A DNA stretch of 64,000 nt from Myoxocephalus aenaeus (Eukaryota; Chordata; Actinopteri; Perciformes; Cottidae): positions 5,806,001 through 5,870,000 of the forward strand of contig JBAMJR010000097.1 of NCBI GenBank assembly GCA_038501785.1, written 5' to 3'. The translations under genes were made by a program, and so were the position numbers. Within the stretch, counting starts at the first letter, position 1, and every line of letters begins with the position of its first letter. Of this stretch, positions 1 to 9,034 are shown in pieces. Below the pieces are notes generated by a model. The model had not been told where the DNA came from. It was given only the letters and a program-made list of their open reading frames with translations, and did not search any database.

Positions 1-3000
1 GCCTTGGTTTGAGTTCCACCTCAGATACATCACTGCTCTATACGTATGCTCACTTCCATCTGAGAATGTGATTGCCCAGGGTTTATCAACATAGCATGGA
101 GGCGTTAGTGCTCTGGCGAACATGACTTTGCCAAGTTGAATGTATTCTTCGAAGAGCCTGATCGCATCTTCCCTGAGGTCATCTGAGAGCGCTATGTCCC
201 ATGTCTCTTTGACTGGACATTTTCCAGTCTTTGCCTCTTGGAACGCCCTTCGCGCCAGTATAGCTCCCTTCTGCTTAGCAGGATTTACCAGGCCGACCGG
301 GTCATACAGCCCTGAAACTTGGCTGAGCAGTTCTCTCCTCGTAAGGGGATTTGGCATCTGGTCTCTGACTTGTCCTTGGTGAAGGTCATGGCCACTTCTC
401 ATCTTTTTCTTTCTCCTCGAGAAATTGATTGCGGTCATGACATGGAGCTTGTCCTCTTCTACCATGTAGCCCAGGCCGAGTGCTTTATTGTCATCCTCAC
501 TCATTTGGTTTGGCAGGACCAAAATCTTTGCCCCGGCCTTCTCCAGCTCGTCCTTCCAACCCTTCCTCCCACTTTGCCCAGAAAAGACCCAAGGCTTGAG
601 CTTGAACCCTCCAGCTTGCAGGATATGCTTCACATTTGCTGCGATGGTTTTAAGCTGGTCAAGGTCATTGTGGGATGTGAGAATGTCATCGACGTAGCTG
701 TCCCCCTGGAGCACCTGACGCTCCACGTGGAGGTGGATGAAAGGTGCGAGGTTTGCAGTCTCACGCATTGCCAGCTGTGCGATGCACCCCGCTGGCTTGT
801 CTCCAATGTTTACTCTTGTAATTGCATATTCCGCCAGCTCTTCATCTTCTGAGTCTCGCCAGAGGAATCTATGCAGGTGTACTTCTCGGTCCTCCAACCA
901 AACAGAGTTGTACATCTTTTTTATATCACCCAGGGCAGCATGTACCCCACACCTGAATCTGAGCAGAACAGCGCGAATCTGGTTGAGGACGTCTGGACCT
1001 TTCATCAGCAGGTCATTCAGGCTCACACCTTTGCACTTCTGGCTGCTGTTCCACACAAGTCTCACTGGGGTTGTGACAGAGTGTGGGTTAGGAGCAATAA
1101 GGTGACTCGCATACCATACTGGTCCTTTCCAGTTGGTTACTGCCTCTTTGGACAATTTGATTGCCGCCCCTCGGTCAACCATGTCATGCACTTGAGCAGT
1201 ATAGGCAACCTTCCATTCCGGTTCCTTGGCCAGCTGCTTTTCTGTTCTGAGAAATGTAGCCTCGACTGTCCTTTTATTGTTAGGCAGAGAGGCTGGATCT
1301 TCCAACCAAGGATATCTGGAATGCCAATGTGGTTCCTCGCTGTGGCTATCGCTTTTGACATAGGTGAGGCCTTCCTTCATTATTTCGACCTCCCTCTCCT
1401 CAGCAAGAGTCATTTCTTTGCCGCCTGGCTGGCATTTCCCGCAGCGGCAACCCCCGCATCTCGGCTCACATGCTGCACCAATACTATCCCATTTCCACCA
1501 CTCAAGGAAATCTTTCCTGGTGGTTGACGTACTTGACTCCTGAAACTTGGCGCTAACCTGTTTGTTTCGTAGAAGGGTCTCTGGGATCCTGCTAGTGAGC
1601 TCCTCGTACTTTACAGCTGCTGCCCTCATTGACCTTGCGAAGTGAGTCTTGGACATGTGGGCTGCTACAGTGAGCTCCTCAAAGAGGTCAGGATGCGTTC
1701 CGCCAACCGTCTTTCCAAGAGGTCCGTCCCACAGTACGAGGTCTCCAACAGCTTTGATTCTTTGTGGAGCTAATTGCCCTTCTCTGTGGCTTATGAGCAA
1801 ATGTACTTCTTTGGGTCTCACCAGTTCATCGAGTGGAATGCTTGGGAAAAACCTGTGCAGCTGCTCTGGTGTCACATTTTTGTGGACATTTGCTATGCTG
1901 TCTAGTCCATAGCAAACCAATTGATGGGGTTTGAGAGTGCCCTTGGGAGTCTTCACTCGGATCCTTAGAAGGTAACGCCTTGTCTCCACACGAACCTTCA
2001 TCCCTCCAACTCCATGGACGACGAGTGTGATTTCTTCACTCCTGAGGTTCAGTTCGCTTGCAGTCTTGTGGGTTATATAATTTGTGTCCGAAGCCAAATC
2101 AATTAATGTCCCGATTCTTTGTCCAGCATTTGCTGTGACCTCGAGGAGCATCATAAGTACTGGTCGCTCTTGTAGTCCACTTTCCACAAGAAGACTTGGT
2201 GGATCTTTTGTAGTGCTGAAGGCTCTTGACACAGTGTTGGAGAACACATCCCGACATTGTTTTGCCAATTCTGGTGAAAGCTTGTTGAAAAACTCCTCTT
2301 GATCTGCTGTATGCTTCCTCCTGGTTTTCTCCCTCTCCGGGCCGAATCTGTGCTTCTCTCCAATGCTGCTTTTTCTCACCGCAGCATTGGGGCACAGAGA
2401 GAAATGATGCTCAGGAGCTTGCTCATCCCTGCAGACTTGGTTTTTACATAAAGTCAGTTTTGCAATATGAAGCGTCCTCATGTACTTCGAGGCACCTCGT
2501 GCCTTCTCCACAGCTTGGATTAATTCCACTATTTTCCGTGGCTGATGACCTCTGGCAGCTGGCATTCTCTGCAACTCCTCCACTATATCAATAGCAATCG
2601 CAATTTTATTGCCATAGCGGTTCTCTAGGACACGAAAAATGTCACCTGCAGTGTTATAACTGCTCAGGCGAAGGTCTCTTGCGATTTTATCATCAAGACT
2701 GTCCAGTAGTTGAAACTTTTTCACTTCTTTTGAACCGGTCGGCTCACCCTGCTTCTGGAGTGCTTCCCAGTCCTTTTCCCACCTGTGGAAGTCACGTTTG
2801 TTCCCAGTAAACTTTGGCAGGGATATAGGTTTCAGTCTGATGGTGGCCGGCGTGGGCCCAATTGGTCTTTCCCCCTCCTCCTCTTTCCTAGCCTGTATGT
2901 ACTCAGCCTTCCTGGAAACCAGCTTGGGAAGGAGGAGTTCAAGCCTCTTCATGCGGCTCTGAAAGTCCTTTTGCTCACTTGGTGGGATCCATCGTTTCCA

Positions 3001-3507
3001 CCGACTGTACACCTCCTTTGCGGTCTTTACCCGTCCTTGCAGGTGGTCGAGCATGAAGTCGTATGCCTCCTGGCCACCATCGGGCCGCACATCAGCAGCA
3101 TGGTCACCCACTTCCTCTGCTGCCTGCAATGCTGTTGACAATTCAACATCCCCGAAGTTATCCCAAAGTGCCTCCTGAATCAGACTTTTGACCTCCTTTA
3201 GCTTTCCATCACACTCATTGAAAGTCTTTGCTATGTCGGCTTTCTGCTGTCTAGTTAACACAGCATCTTCACCTTCCTCCAGCTCCGCCTCCAGTTCTGT
3301 AATGAATCCAGTCTCCACATCTTCATTTGCGCCCATGACTTTCTCAGCTTCTTTTATGACATTATTGAAACTGTCTCTGAGCTCTTTTTCAGACATGTCC
3401 CTGTAGGTCCTGGTAATGGTGTTGACCAGACGTGTAAATAATCTTTTCGCTGTAGTTCGCTCCACCTTGAGCTGCTCGACTGATTTCTCCATAGCTTGAT
3501 CCGTCAT
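1..3507 (-). CDS. BEL/Pao-type retrotransposon gag-pol polyprotein, 3' part beyond the window
   Basis: The minus strand is open for 1,169 codons from an ATG at 3507 to the window edge, with no stop in this frame; an in-frame stop lies upstream at 3567-3565. From the N-terminus I see a charged, probably coiled-coil region (about residues 1-215) and a gag-like segment resembling DUF1759 (about 228-345). A Cys/His knuckle follows (Cys354, Cys359, His367/368, Cys372), then an aspartic-protease-like motif IDLASDTNYI around Asp470. A reverse transcriptase follows, with motif A aspartate near 861 (LGDIKKMY) and YVDD at 938-941. A segment resembling the Pao A17 peptidase lies near 1045-1085, and the start of an RNase H-like domain has FSDGS with Asp1150. 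Integrase would lie off the left edge. It is a mobile-element gene, not a host gene. The gag-to-knuckle distance looks short, possibly an internal deletion (inference). The absence of stops or frameshifts suggests a recent insertion. Confidence 0.9.
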   Translation of the reverse strand, partial: MTDQAMEKSVEQLKVERTTAKRLFTRLVNTITRTYRDMSEKELRDSFNNVIKEAEKVMGANEDVETGFITELEAELEEGEDAVLTRQQKADIAKTFNECDGKLKEVKSLIQEALWDNFGDVELSTALQAAEEVGDHAADVRPDGGQEAYDFMLDHLQGRVKTAKEVYSRWKRWIPPSEQKDFQSRMKRLELLLPKLVSRKAEYIQARKEEEGERPIGPTPATIRLKPISLPKFTGNKRDFHRWEKDWEALQKQGEPTGSKEVKKFQLLDSLDDKIARDLRLSSYNTAGDIFRVLENRYGNKIAIAIDIVEELQRMPAARGHQPRKIVELIQAVEKARGASKYMRTLHIAKLTLCKNQVCRDEQAPEHHFSLCPNAAVRKSSIGEKHRFGPEREKTRRKHTADQEEFFNKLSPELAKQCRDVFSNTVSRAFSTTKDPPSLLVESGLQERPVLMMLLEVTANAGQRIGTLIDLASDTNYITHKTASELNLRSEEITLVVHGVGGMKVRVETRRYLLRIRVKTPKGTLKPHQLVCYGLDSIANVHKNVTPEQLHRFFPSIPLDELVRPKEVHLLISHREGQLAPQRIKAVGDLVLWDGPLGKTVGGTHPDLFEELTVAAHMSKTHFARSMRAAAVKYEELTSRIPETLLRNKQVSAKFQESSTSTTRKDFLEWWKWDSIGAACEPRCGGCRCGKCQPGGKEMTLAEEREVEIMKEGLTYVKSDSHSEEPHWHSRYPWLEDPASLPNNKRTVEATFLRTEKQLAKEPEWKVAYTAQVHDMVDRGAAIKLSKEAVTNWKGPVWYASHLIAPNPHSVTTPVRLVWNSSQKCKGVSLNDLLMKGPDVLNQIRAVLLRFRCGVHAALGDIKKMYNSVWLEDREVHLHRFLWRDSEDEELAEYAITRVNIGDKPAGCIAQLAMRETANLAPFIHLHVERQVLQGDSYVDDILTSHNDLDQLKTIAANVKHILQAGGFKLKPWVFSGQSGRKGWKDELEKAGAKILVLPNQMSEDDNKALGLGYMVEEDKLHVMTAINFSRRKKKMRSGHDLHQGQVRDQMPNPLTRRELLSQVSGLYDPVGLVNPAKQKGAILARRAFQEAKTGKCPVKETWDIALSDDLREDAIRLFEEYIQLGKVMFARALTPPCYVDKPWAITFSDGSEHTYRAVMYLRWNSNQG

Positions 3508-4250
3508 GCTTGAATCTGCTGCGTCGTTGATTTCAGTTGAGAAGGTAAGTACTCCTTCAATGCTTCATATATTTTCACTTGATTGTCTTCTTTTCCCAGG
3601 ATTCCAGTTTATTGCTTCTGCTGTTCCAGCTCAAAGCTCCCAGATTTCCTTTTCCTGGTTTTCCAGACTTTCCGGTTTTTGGTCCACGGTTTTTCACTGT
3701 CAAGTTACGGCTTCGGACCTACTGCACTTCCCCACTTGATAGGGATTGACCCATCTACACCGATTCAAACTGGATTCCACTCCAATGAAAACCCAACTTT
3801 TCCTTTTTTTTCTCTCCTTTTATTTTTGAGATTTGGATTGTTGAGTCCTTCACTCCGTATAGAAATAAGATAGAGATAGAGGTGAAAAACCTTTAAATTA
3901 AAAAAACAGAAAACACACATTTCAATATGCCAGAACCACTTTAAACACATGATCAGCGCCCGTGCACTCTGTCTACACACGTCACCACATAGCCCTCAGC
4001 TGTGCCTCCACCAACATGTCAACAAATATTTTGCTTTGCCACACGTGAATGGGCTGCGGAGCCCCGTGACGTATTTAGCGCTCGTGCTAATCAAGCTGGT
4101 GATGGCAGTGATCATCAGCAAAGTCCTTCTGTCACTCTTACCGGCTGCCTCTCCGGACTTGTAGACGTGTCTTTGCTGCGTCTGATCTAGCCGCCCGGCG
4201 TTCATTTAATCCCCACCTTTGACGTGCGCCCGCGGTGCTTCCGGTGCCTA
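3508..4250 (-). mobile_element. Leader and probable 5' LTR of the BEL/Pao element
   Basis: This stretch lies directly upstream of the gag-pol start on the minus strand and has no coding frame that continues it. Read on the minus strand, a TG-starting sequence near 4249 begins a GC-richer block, an AATAAA-like hexamer occurs near 3825-3835, and AT-rich host-like DNA resumes past about 4280. That composition fits an LTR plus leader. The exact LTR ends, primer-binding site and target-site duplication are not resolved, because the second LTR lies outside the window. Confidence 0.45.
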
Positions 4251-4280
4251 CAAGCTCCGCCCCTTTTCCTCCCAAGTCGG

Positions 4281-6187
4281 ATTGCTTGCACTAACATTTA
4301 ATTAAATGCTTTAAATGTTTATTATTTAATCTGTGACTATTTATATCTTTCTGGGTGCTTTATTAATTTACAATTATTTTTATTTACCTTACATTTTTCC
4401 CTTTCTTTTTATCCAAAATAAAAATCATGTTTGACTTCACACTCACATACTGGTTTAAAAATGGAACATTGCTCATCATTCCTTTTTATATACAAACGGA
4501 CCACAAAGCTGTTGCCCTCGTCCACTCGGATATAAGGCTTTTGAGTTTTCATCAGATAAACTCACTGGGTCAGCTGCATTTGAATTGTGCATGCCATCTT
4601 GTCCTTGACAGTGAAAATTGGCATTTGTTTCAGTCTTTTATGTTTGTATAAAGATGGACTTTTGAAATTACTTTAACACTGAGTTATTTTTCGAAAATAA
4701 GGGTTCCTTCAGAAAGCCGTCAGGCCCCTTGGCTTCCTTCTGTATTATGTGGTGCAGCTTGAATACATAATGGTATAAACTGACACAAAGCTTTCAATAG
4801 AGAAAGTAAAATTAGGTTCTTTGAAATTTTTTACAACATATTTAAAGTGACTGATAGACATCATACAGTATTTGTGACTGTATTCAACCTTTTCAGTCAT
4901 CTGAACCACCTTTGGTGGCATTTGCACTTGGAGTTTTTCTAGGACAAATATTTATCATCTTTGGACATCAGGATATTATCCATTTGTTTGCAGATTTGCT
5001 CCAGCTTGGTCAAGCAGGGAGTTTGAGGATGTGAGCAGTTTGAAGTTTTCTCATAAGAATGCTTAGTAAAATTCAAATTTGAGGTTTTGCGTGGCCACCA
5101 AAGAACTTTAACATTCTTGTTCTGAAGTTGACTTCGCCGGAGGAGTAAGATCGGGGTGTAACAATTTAACAGTTAGAAATGTGAAGTGAAAGTATAGATA
5201 CACATGTTAACTTGTTAATCTTGGTGAAATAAATGGGACATTTTCTTATTTCTTATACTTAACACCTTGTTTTGAAGTGACAGTACTGTTGCTCCTGTAG
5301 TGGACTGTGATTGTGTTTTTAAAGCACAAACATCCCCCTATACTATTTGGACTATCCCACCAGATTCTCCTTAAGAATTTGTCTATATTTGGTCTTATTC
5401 ATTGTCAGTATAGGTCCATGTTTGATGGCACGTAGCATTATGACTGAAGAGTTCTGTGGTCTTTTTATTAGATAGCAGACATTATTTTGTGCCGCCCATC
5501 TATTAAATTATAATCTTTCATACATTTTAATATGTTCAAAACCTCAAGTGACATTTCATCCCTTTCACCTGTTTCTCTGATTGAGTCGTGCCTTGTTGCT
5601 CGGTTTGGATGTATGCATCCAGCTCATTGTGGCTCTTAATTCTTCAGACAAGGCCTTCACATCAGAGTATGTGAGACGTAAACCCTTATAAACACAGTTA
5701 GCTTTGTGACAAGAAATCCTCATAGCTCATTATAAACTTGTTTAGCACCACAGAATACAGAAAAGGTAATTGAGGCAGTGCAATTTATCAGATTATTCAG
5801 TAAAATTGGAGTGGTTTGTAAACTGGGTCTTTGCCATTCTGGCAGAAGTTGGTATTGTGGAGAAGCACACCATGTTACTAAAGTCCCGATAAGAAAGTAT
5901 GCAAGATGTCGTCATGAATACAATGAATGCATTGAGTAGTATTTGTCAATAGGTCAGCCCAATACCTTTTCTGTTTCTTGAGTGTAATCTGTTACTAACA
6001 TTGGAGATTCTGTAGTAGGTATGTGTGTGTGTTTTTATTTATTTATTGAATTCCATGGTAGGAAAGACAAGTTTGGTTGTAGCTTTAGTATATCCAGCAG
6101 CATAAGTGAACTGCTGTCAATGAGTCGTGGACAACATGCCCCATGTTTTGGAGGTGCATAGAGAAATTGTGACACATATTTTGCCAT
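4281..6187. other. AT-rich intergenic stretch, no gene recognised
   Basis: No frame here looks like a conserved protein and no RNA gene was recognised. Parts may be decayed mobile DNA, since recognisable transposon pieces lie on both sides, but I could not assign them. Confidence 0.5.
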
Positions 6188-6395
6188 ACTCATCCGCGAA
6201 TCGCCCCCTTAACTTGGTGGAGGAGTTTGAGTGGCTTAACGATCCTGTGAGCCATGTTGTCCGGGGCATCAGCCCATGGTAGGGTCTCCCAAGGCAAACA
6301 GGTCTCGGGGGAGAGCCCAGACTAAGAGCGGTTTAAAAAAATAAAAACTGATGAATAGCAGGCCTTGGGATGTAGCTACTTCGACCGGACCAGGG
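6188..6395 (+). mobile_element. Fragment resembling the 5' region of a fish LINE
   Basis: A GC-richer block inside AT-rich DNA begins with a GGTGGAGGAGTTTGAGTGGC-like stretch and ends where the Tc1 remnant starts. It resembles the 5' region of abundant teleost non-LTR retrotransposons of the Rex/RTE kind. The assignment is from memory of repeat texture; no reverse transcriptase is present. It abuts the Tc1 fragment, so one probably inserted in or truncated the other. Confidence 0.45.
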
Positions 6396-6640
6396 AAACC
6401 GGAGCCGACTTTTCTTGTGCTTTTGGGTCAGTAGTGGTCTTGGAGTTCAGGCATGGAGATCTTCAGCGTTTCATATGTGGCTTACTGTGGAAACTAAAAC
6501 CTCAGGGCCTGCTGCCACCAAGTCTTGCTGCAGGTCTTTTGCAGTCACTCGAGGGTTTTTTACCCATTTGCCTCCTCAGAAATCTGGTGGCAGCCGTTGA
6601 TAGCTTCCTCTTTCTGCCACATTCAGGTTGTGTAGCCAGT
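6396..6640 (-). pseudogene. Tc1/mariner transposase remnant
   Basis: On the minus strand, 6563 down to 6471 encodes the Tc1-family stretch NPRVTAKDLQQDLVAAGPEV, part of the N-terminal DNA-binding region. Continuing in the same frame past two TGA stops (first at 6473-6471) gives a segment ending KHKKSRL, again Tc1-like. Upstream, the related segment reads in a neighbouring frame, and the switch falls at a run of six A residues, consistent with a one-base insertion. Both internal TGAs sit where the family usually has arginine, fitting CGA to TGA decay. The DDE catalytic part is missing, so this is a dead fragment. Confidence 0.8.
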
Positions 6641-6859
6641 TGATTAGTTGCATCTGGTGTGCTTGATACAACACCTGATTTGCAAATGTGTGCTCTTATG
6701 AGGGGTTATATTAAGGGGGTTGACTTATTTTAAGACTGCAGTAGTCTTTAAAAGTGGCATTTTGTGTTGAATTAGGAGAGACCACTTGTAACATTAGTAT
6801 TAAGTTTTGCCAATAAACCTAATTTGCAATGGGGGTTGAATCATTTTGAGTTCAAACCG

Positions 6860-6895
6860 TGTATGTGTGTATGTATGTATGTATGTATGTATATA

Positions 6896-6962
<67 letters not shown>

Positions 6963-6981
6963 GTGTATATATATATATGTG

Positions 6982-7012
<31 letters not shown>

Positions 7013-7025
7013 ATGTGTATATATA

Positions 7026-7060
<35 letters not shown>

Positions 7061-7077
7061 GTGTATATATATATATA

Positions 7078-7146
<69 letters not shown>

Positions 7147-7165
7147 GTGTGTATATGTGTATATA

Positions 7166-7203
<38 letters not shown>
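6860..7203. repeat. Long (TATG)/(TA)/(TG) microsatellite
   Basis: About 340 bp of alternating purine-pyrimidine repeat, starting as GTAT units and changing to TA tracts interrupted by TGTG. Apparent tyrosine/isoleucine-rich frames across it are translations of the repeat only. Confidence 0.97.
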
Positions 7204-7206
<3 letters not shown>

Positions 7207-7420
7207 ATTTTTATTTTTTCACGTTTGACTCAATGCAACCTGTCTAATAGGATATATTTTGCGGTCAAAAACAGTGCATAAACACATTTCATTTCCTATA
7301 AATCTTTCACAATAAAAGTCCCCCGTTATTGTTGCTGCATGCTTTCTTCTCTGAAGTGTTAGTAGACTTGTTTTATTGAAGAATAGCTGCTAACAAAGCT
7401 CCACTAATTAATTGAACACA
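7204..7420. other. Intergenic sequence containing one copy of a dispersed direct repeat
   Basis: No gene is seen. The stretch near 7288-7318 (CCTATAAAT...CACAATAAAAG) recurs with few changes near 7744-7772, flanking the hAT-like fragment. Confidence 0.5.
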
Positions 7421-7713
7421 TTTAATCCTGCGGCACACCAACAACCAAAAAAGTTACAAAATGTCACATTGTAGAATAATACAGCATTTATGGTAGGTAA
7501 TTATTGTGCTACCTACTGGAATGGAAGAGCATTTAATTACTAGGCCAGCCACTATATTGCAGGCTCAGATGCTCAACAATGGAAAATTATTTGCAGCAAC
7601 TAAATAACATTTTTTTTGGACCGATTAAGTGAAATTGGATATTTCCCCAAGGCACACCTGATGATCTCTCACGGCACACTGGTGTGCCGCGACACAGTGA
7701 TTGAAAATCACTG
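7421..7713. mobile_element. hAT-like non-autonomous element fragment
   Basis: The right end carries a CAGTGATT/AATCACTG inverted pair (7695-7713), and the GGCACAC/GTGTGCC hairpin lies just inside it near 7673-7688. A GCGGCACACC-like block near 7431-7440 may be the decayed left subterminal region. CAGTG-starting termini are typical of hAT elements. No transposase is present and the target-site duplication was not identified. Confidence 0.55.
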
Positions 7714-8990
7714 GACTAGATTAGTGCTGCTAATTCAGATTTTTCCTATAAATCCGTCACAATAAAAGCCTTTGTTGTTTTAAGAGCTTTTATTTTGAAA
7801 CGGCAAAATCAGGAAATGTTGGGTTATCAGCAGTAACGTAACACGACTCAGACATTTCTCCAGCTGTGGTTTTCCTCCTCTTTTTCTTTTGCTCTTGAGT
7901 GGAAGGCCTGTGTGAGGGGGAAAAAGATTATGTGAGACCTACGTTTGACAAATTGTCCAGATTGAGCCCACATGCTGTCCAGACCTCACTGAGATCCAAA
8001 CTTGATGCGAGCGAGGCCACCTAGGCATGTGGTCTGGCAGTTCGGATCCCAATGCAAGCAATATTCGATCTCTGAGCTAACAGGCTTGACTTTTCAATGC
8101 ATCCTGGCATGATTGGATGACAACAGTTGCATTGAAAAGCCAAATGTTGTAGTTTTCTTTGTAATAGCCATAACAGGTGGCAAAGTACACATTATTTGTC
8201 TAAAAGAGTTTCCAAACATTGACTCCAGTTCAATGTCTTGAGCATTTTAGTTATTTTTTTGTTGTGTGTTTGGTTTTGAGAATTTTTTTTTACCATATTT
8301 TGAAAGAAATAACTTAAGATGTGTTTTCTATGGCAATTGTGTATAGTTATGTTGTACACTGAACAAGTTAATTAACGCAGCATTCATTAAGAAAGTATGT
8401 TTGATCAAGTAACGATATATTACTTCATCTCCAGGTCATCTGTAAAAGTATTTTCTAAAGATGTTGTGGGGAAAAAAATAATGGTGTAGCTATCCAAGAA
8501 TCTCAGTCAAATCCTGGATGATTTTTTATTTTCAGTTTGTGTCCTACATGCTTAAAACTGTCCAGCTCTTGATAGAAATATCATGGATGTCGAGCCAGTC
8601 TGAAGGGTTTTTCCTTCCTCTCCTCTCTTATCAAGGACTCTGCGTCCACAGACGACATGTGGTAACACAACCTCCTACCACTAACACAGCATAGAGTTTA
8701 CAAACCACCATCCTCTCAAGACCCACAGCAGCTCAGCTCAGCAGTCTGTCTCGCCGTCACTCTGAGCTTTTGGTTTCTAAGAAGGGAATTTCATGGGAAG
8801 AGGAAGAAGAGGAGTTGCATGCACACAAACCTGGAATAGTGCAGCACCAGTCCACTCTGGAGTTCAGGATCCCCACCCTCTTGTCTCCCCCTTTATGTTC
8901 ACCCACCTTAATACTCTCCTCTAAAGTAATCCATAACAATTGAGTCCCCAAGGTTTTCTTTCTTTTTGTTTAATAATCAGCTTAAGTAGT
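7714..8990. other. Intergenic stretch, no gene recognised
   Basis: The second copy of the CCTATAAAT...CACAATAAAAG direct repeat lies at 7744-7772. The block at about 8590-8940 is less AT-rich and free of obvious repeats, so it might be regulatory, but nothing specific was recognised. Confidence 0.45.
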
Positions 8991-9034
8991 AATCAAATTA
9001 ATTACAGCAACAACTTGCTGTAATTAATTTGATT
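8991..9034. repeat. Perfect inverted repeat: 20-bp arms, 4-nt spacer
   Basis: Left arm 8991-9010 (starts AATCAAATTA, ends CAGCAA) is the exact reverse complement of right arm 9015-9034, separated by CAAC at 9011-9014. The arms contain TTAATTA/TAATTAA homeodomain-core words. It could be a hairpin or cruciform, or the residue of a palindromic MITE. Confidence 0.95.

Noticed and set aside
140..3406. Plus-strand frames of up to 218 codons
   Set aside because: They are antisense shadows of the continuous minus-strand BEL/Pao frame.
3540..3551. Consensus plus-strand splice donor (AAGGTAAGTA)
   Set aside because: It lies just upstream of the minus-strand gag-pol start, and no plus-strand exon is supported there.
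6824..7281. Tyrosine/isoleucine/cysteine-rich frames
   Set aside because: They are translations of a TA/TG microsatellite.
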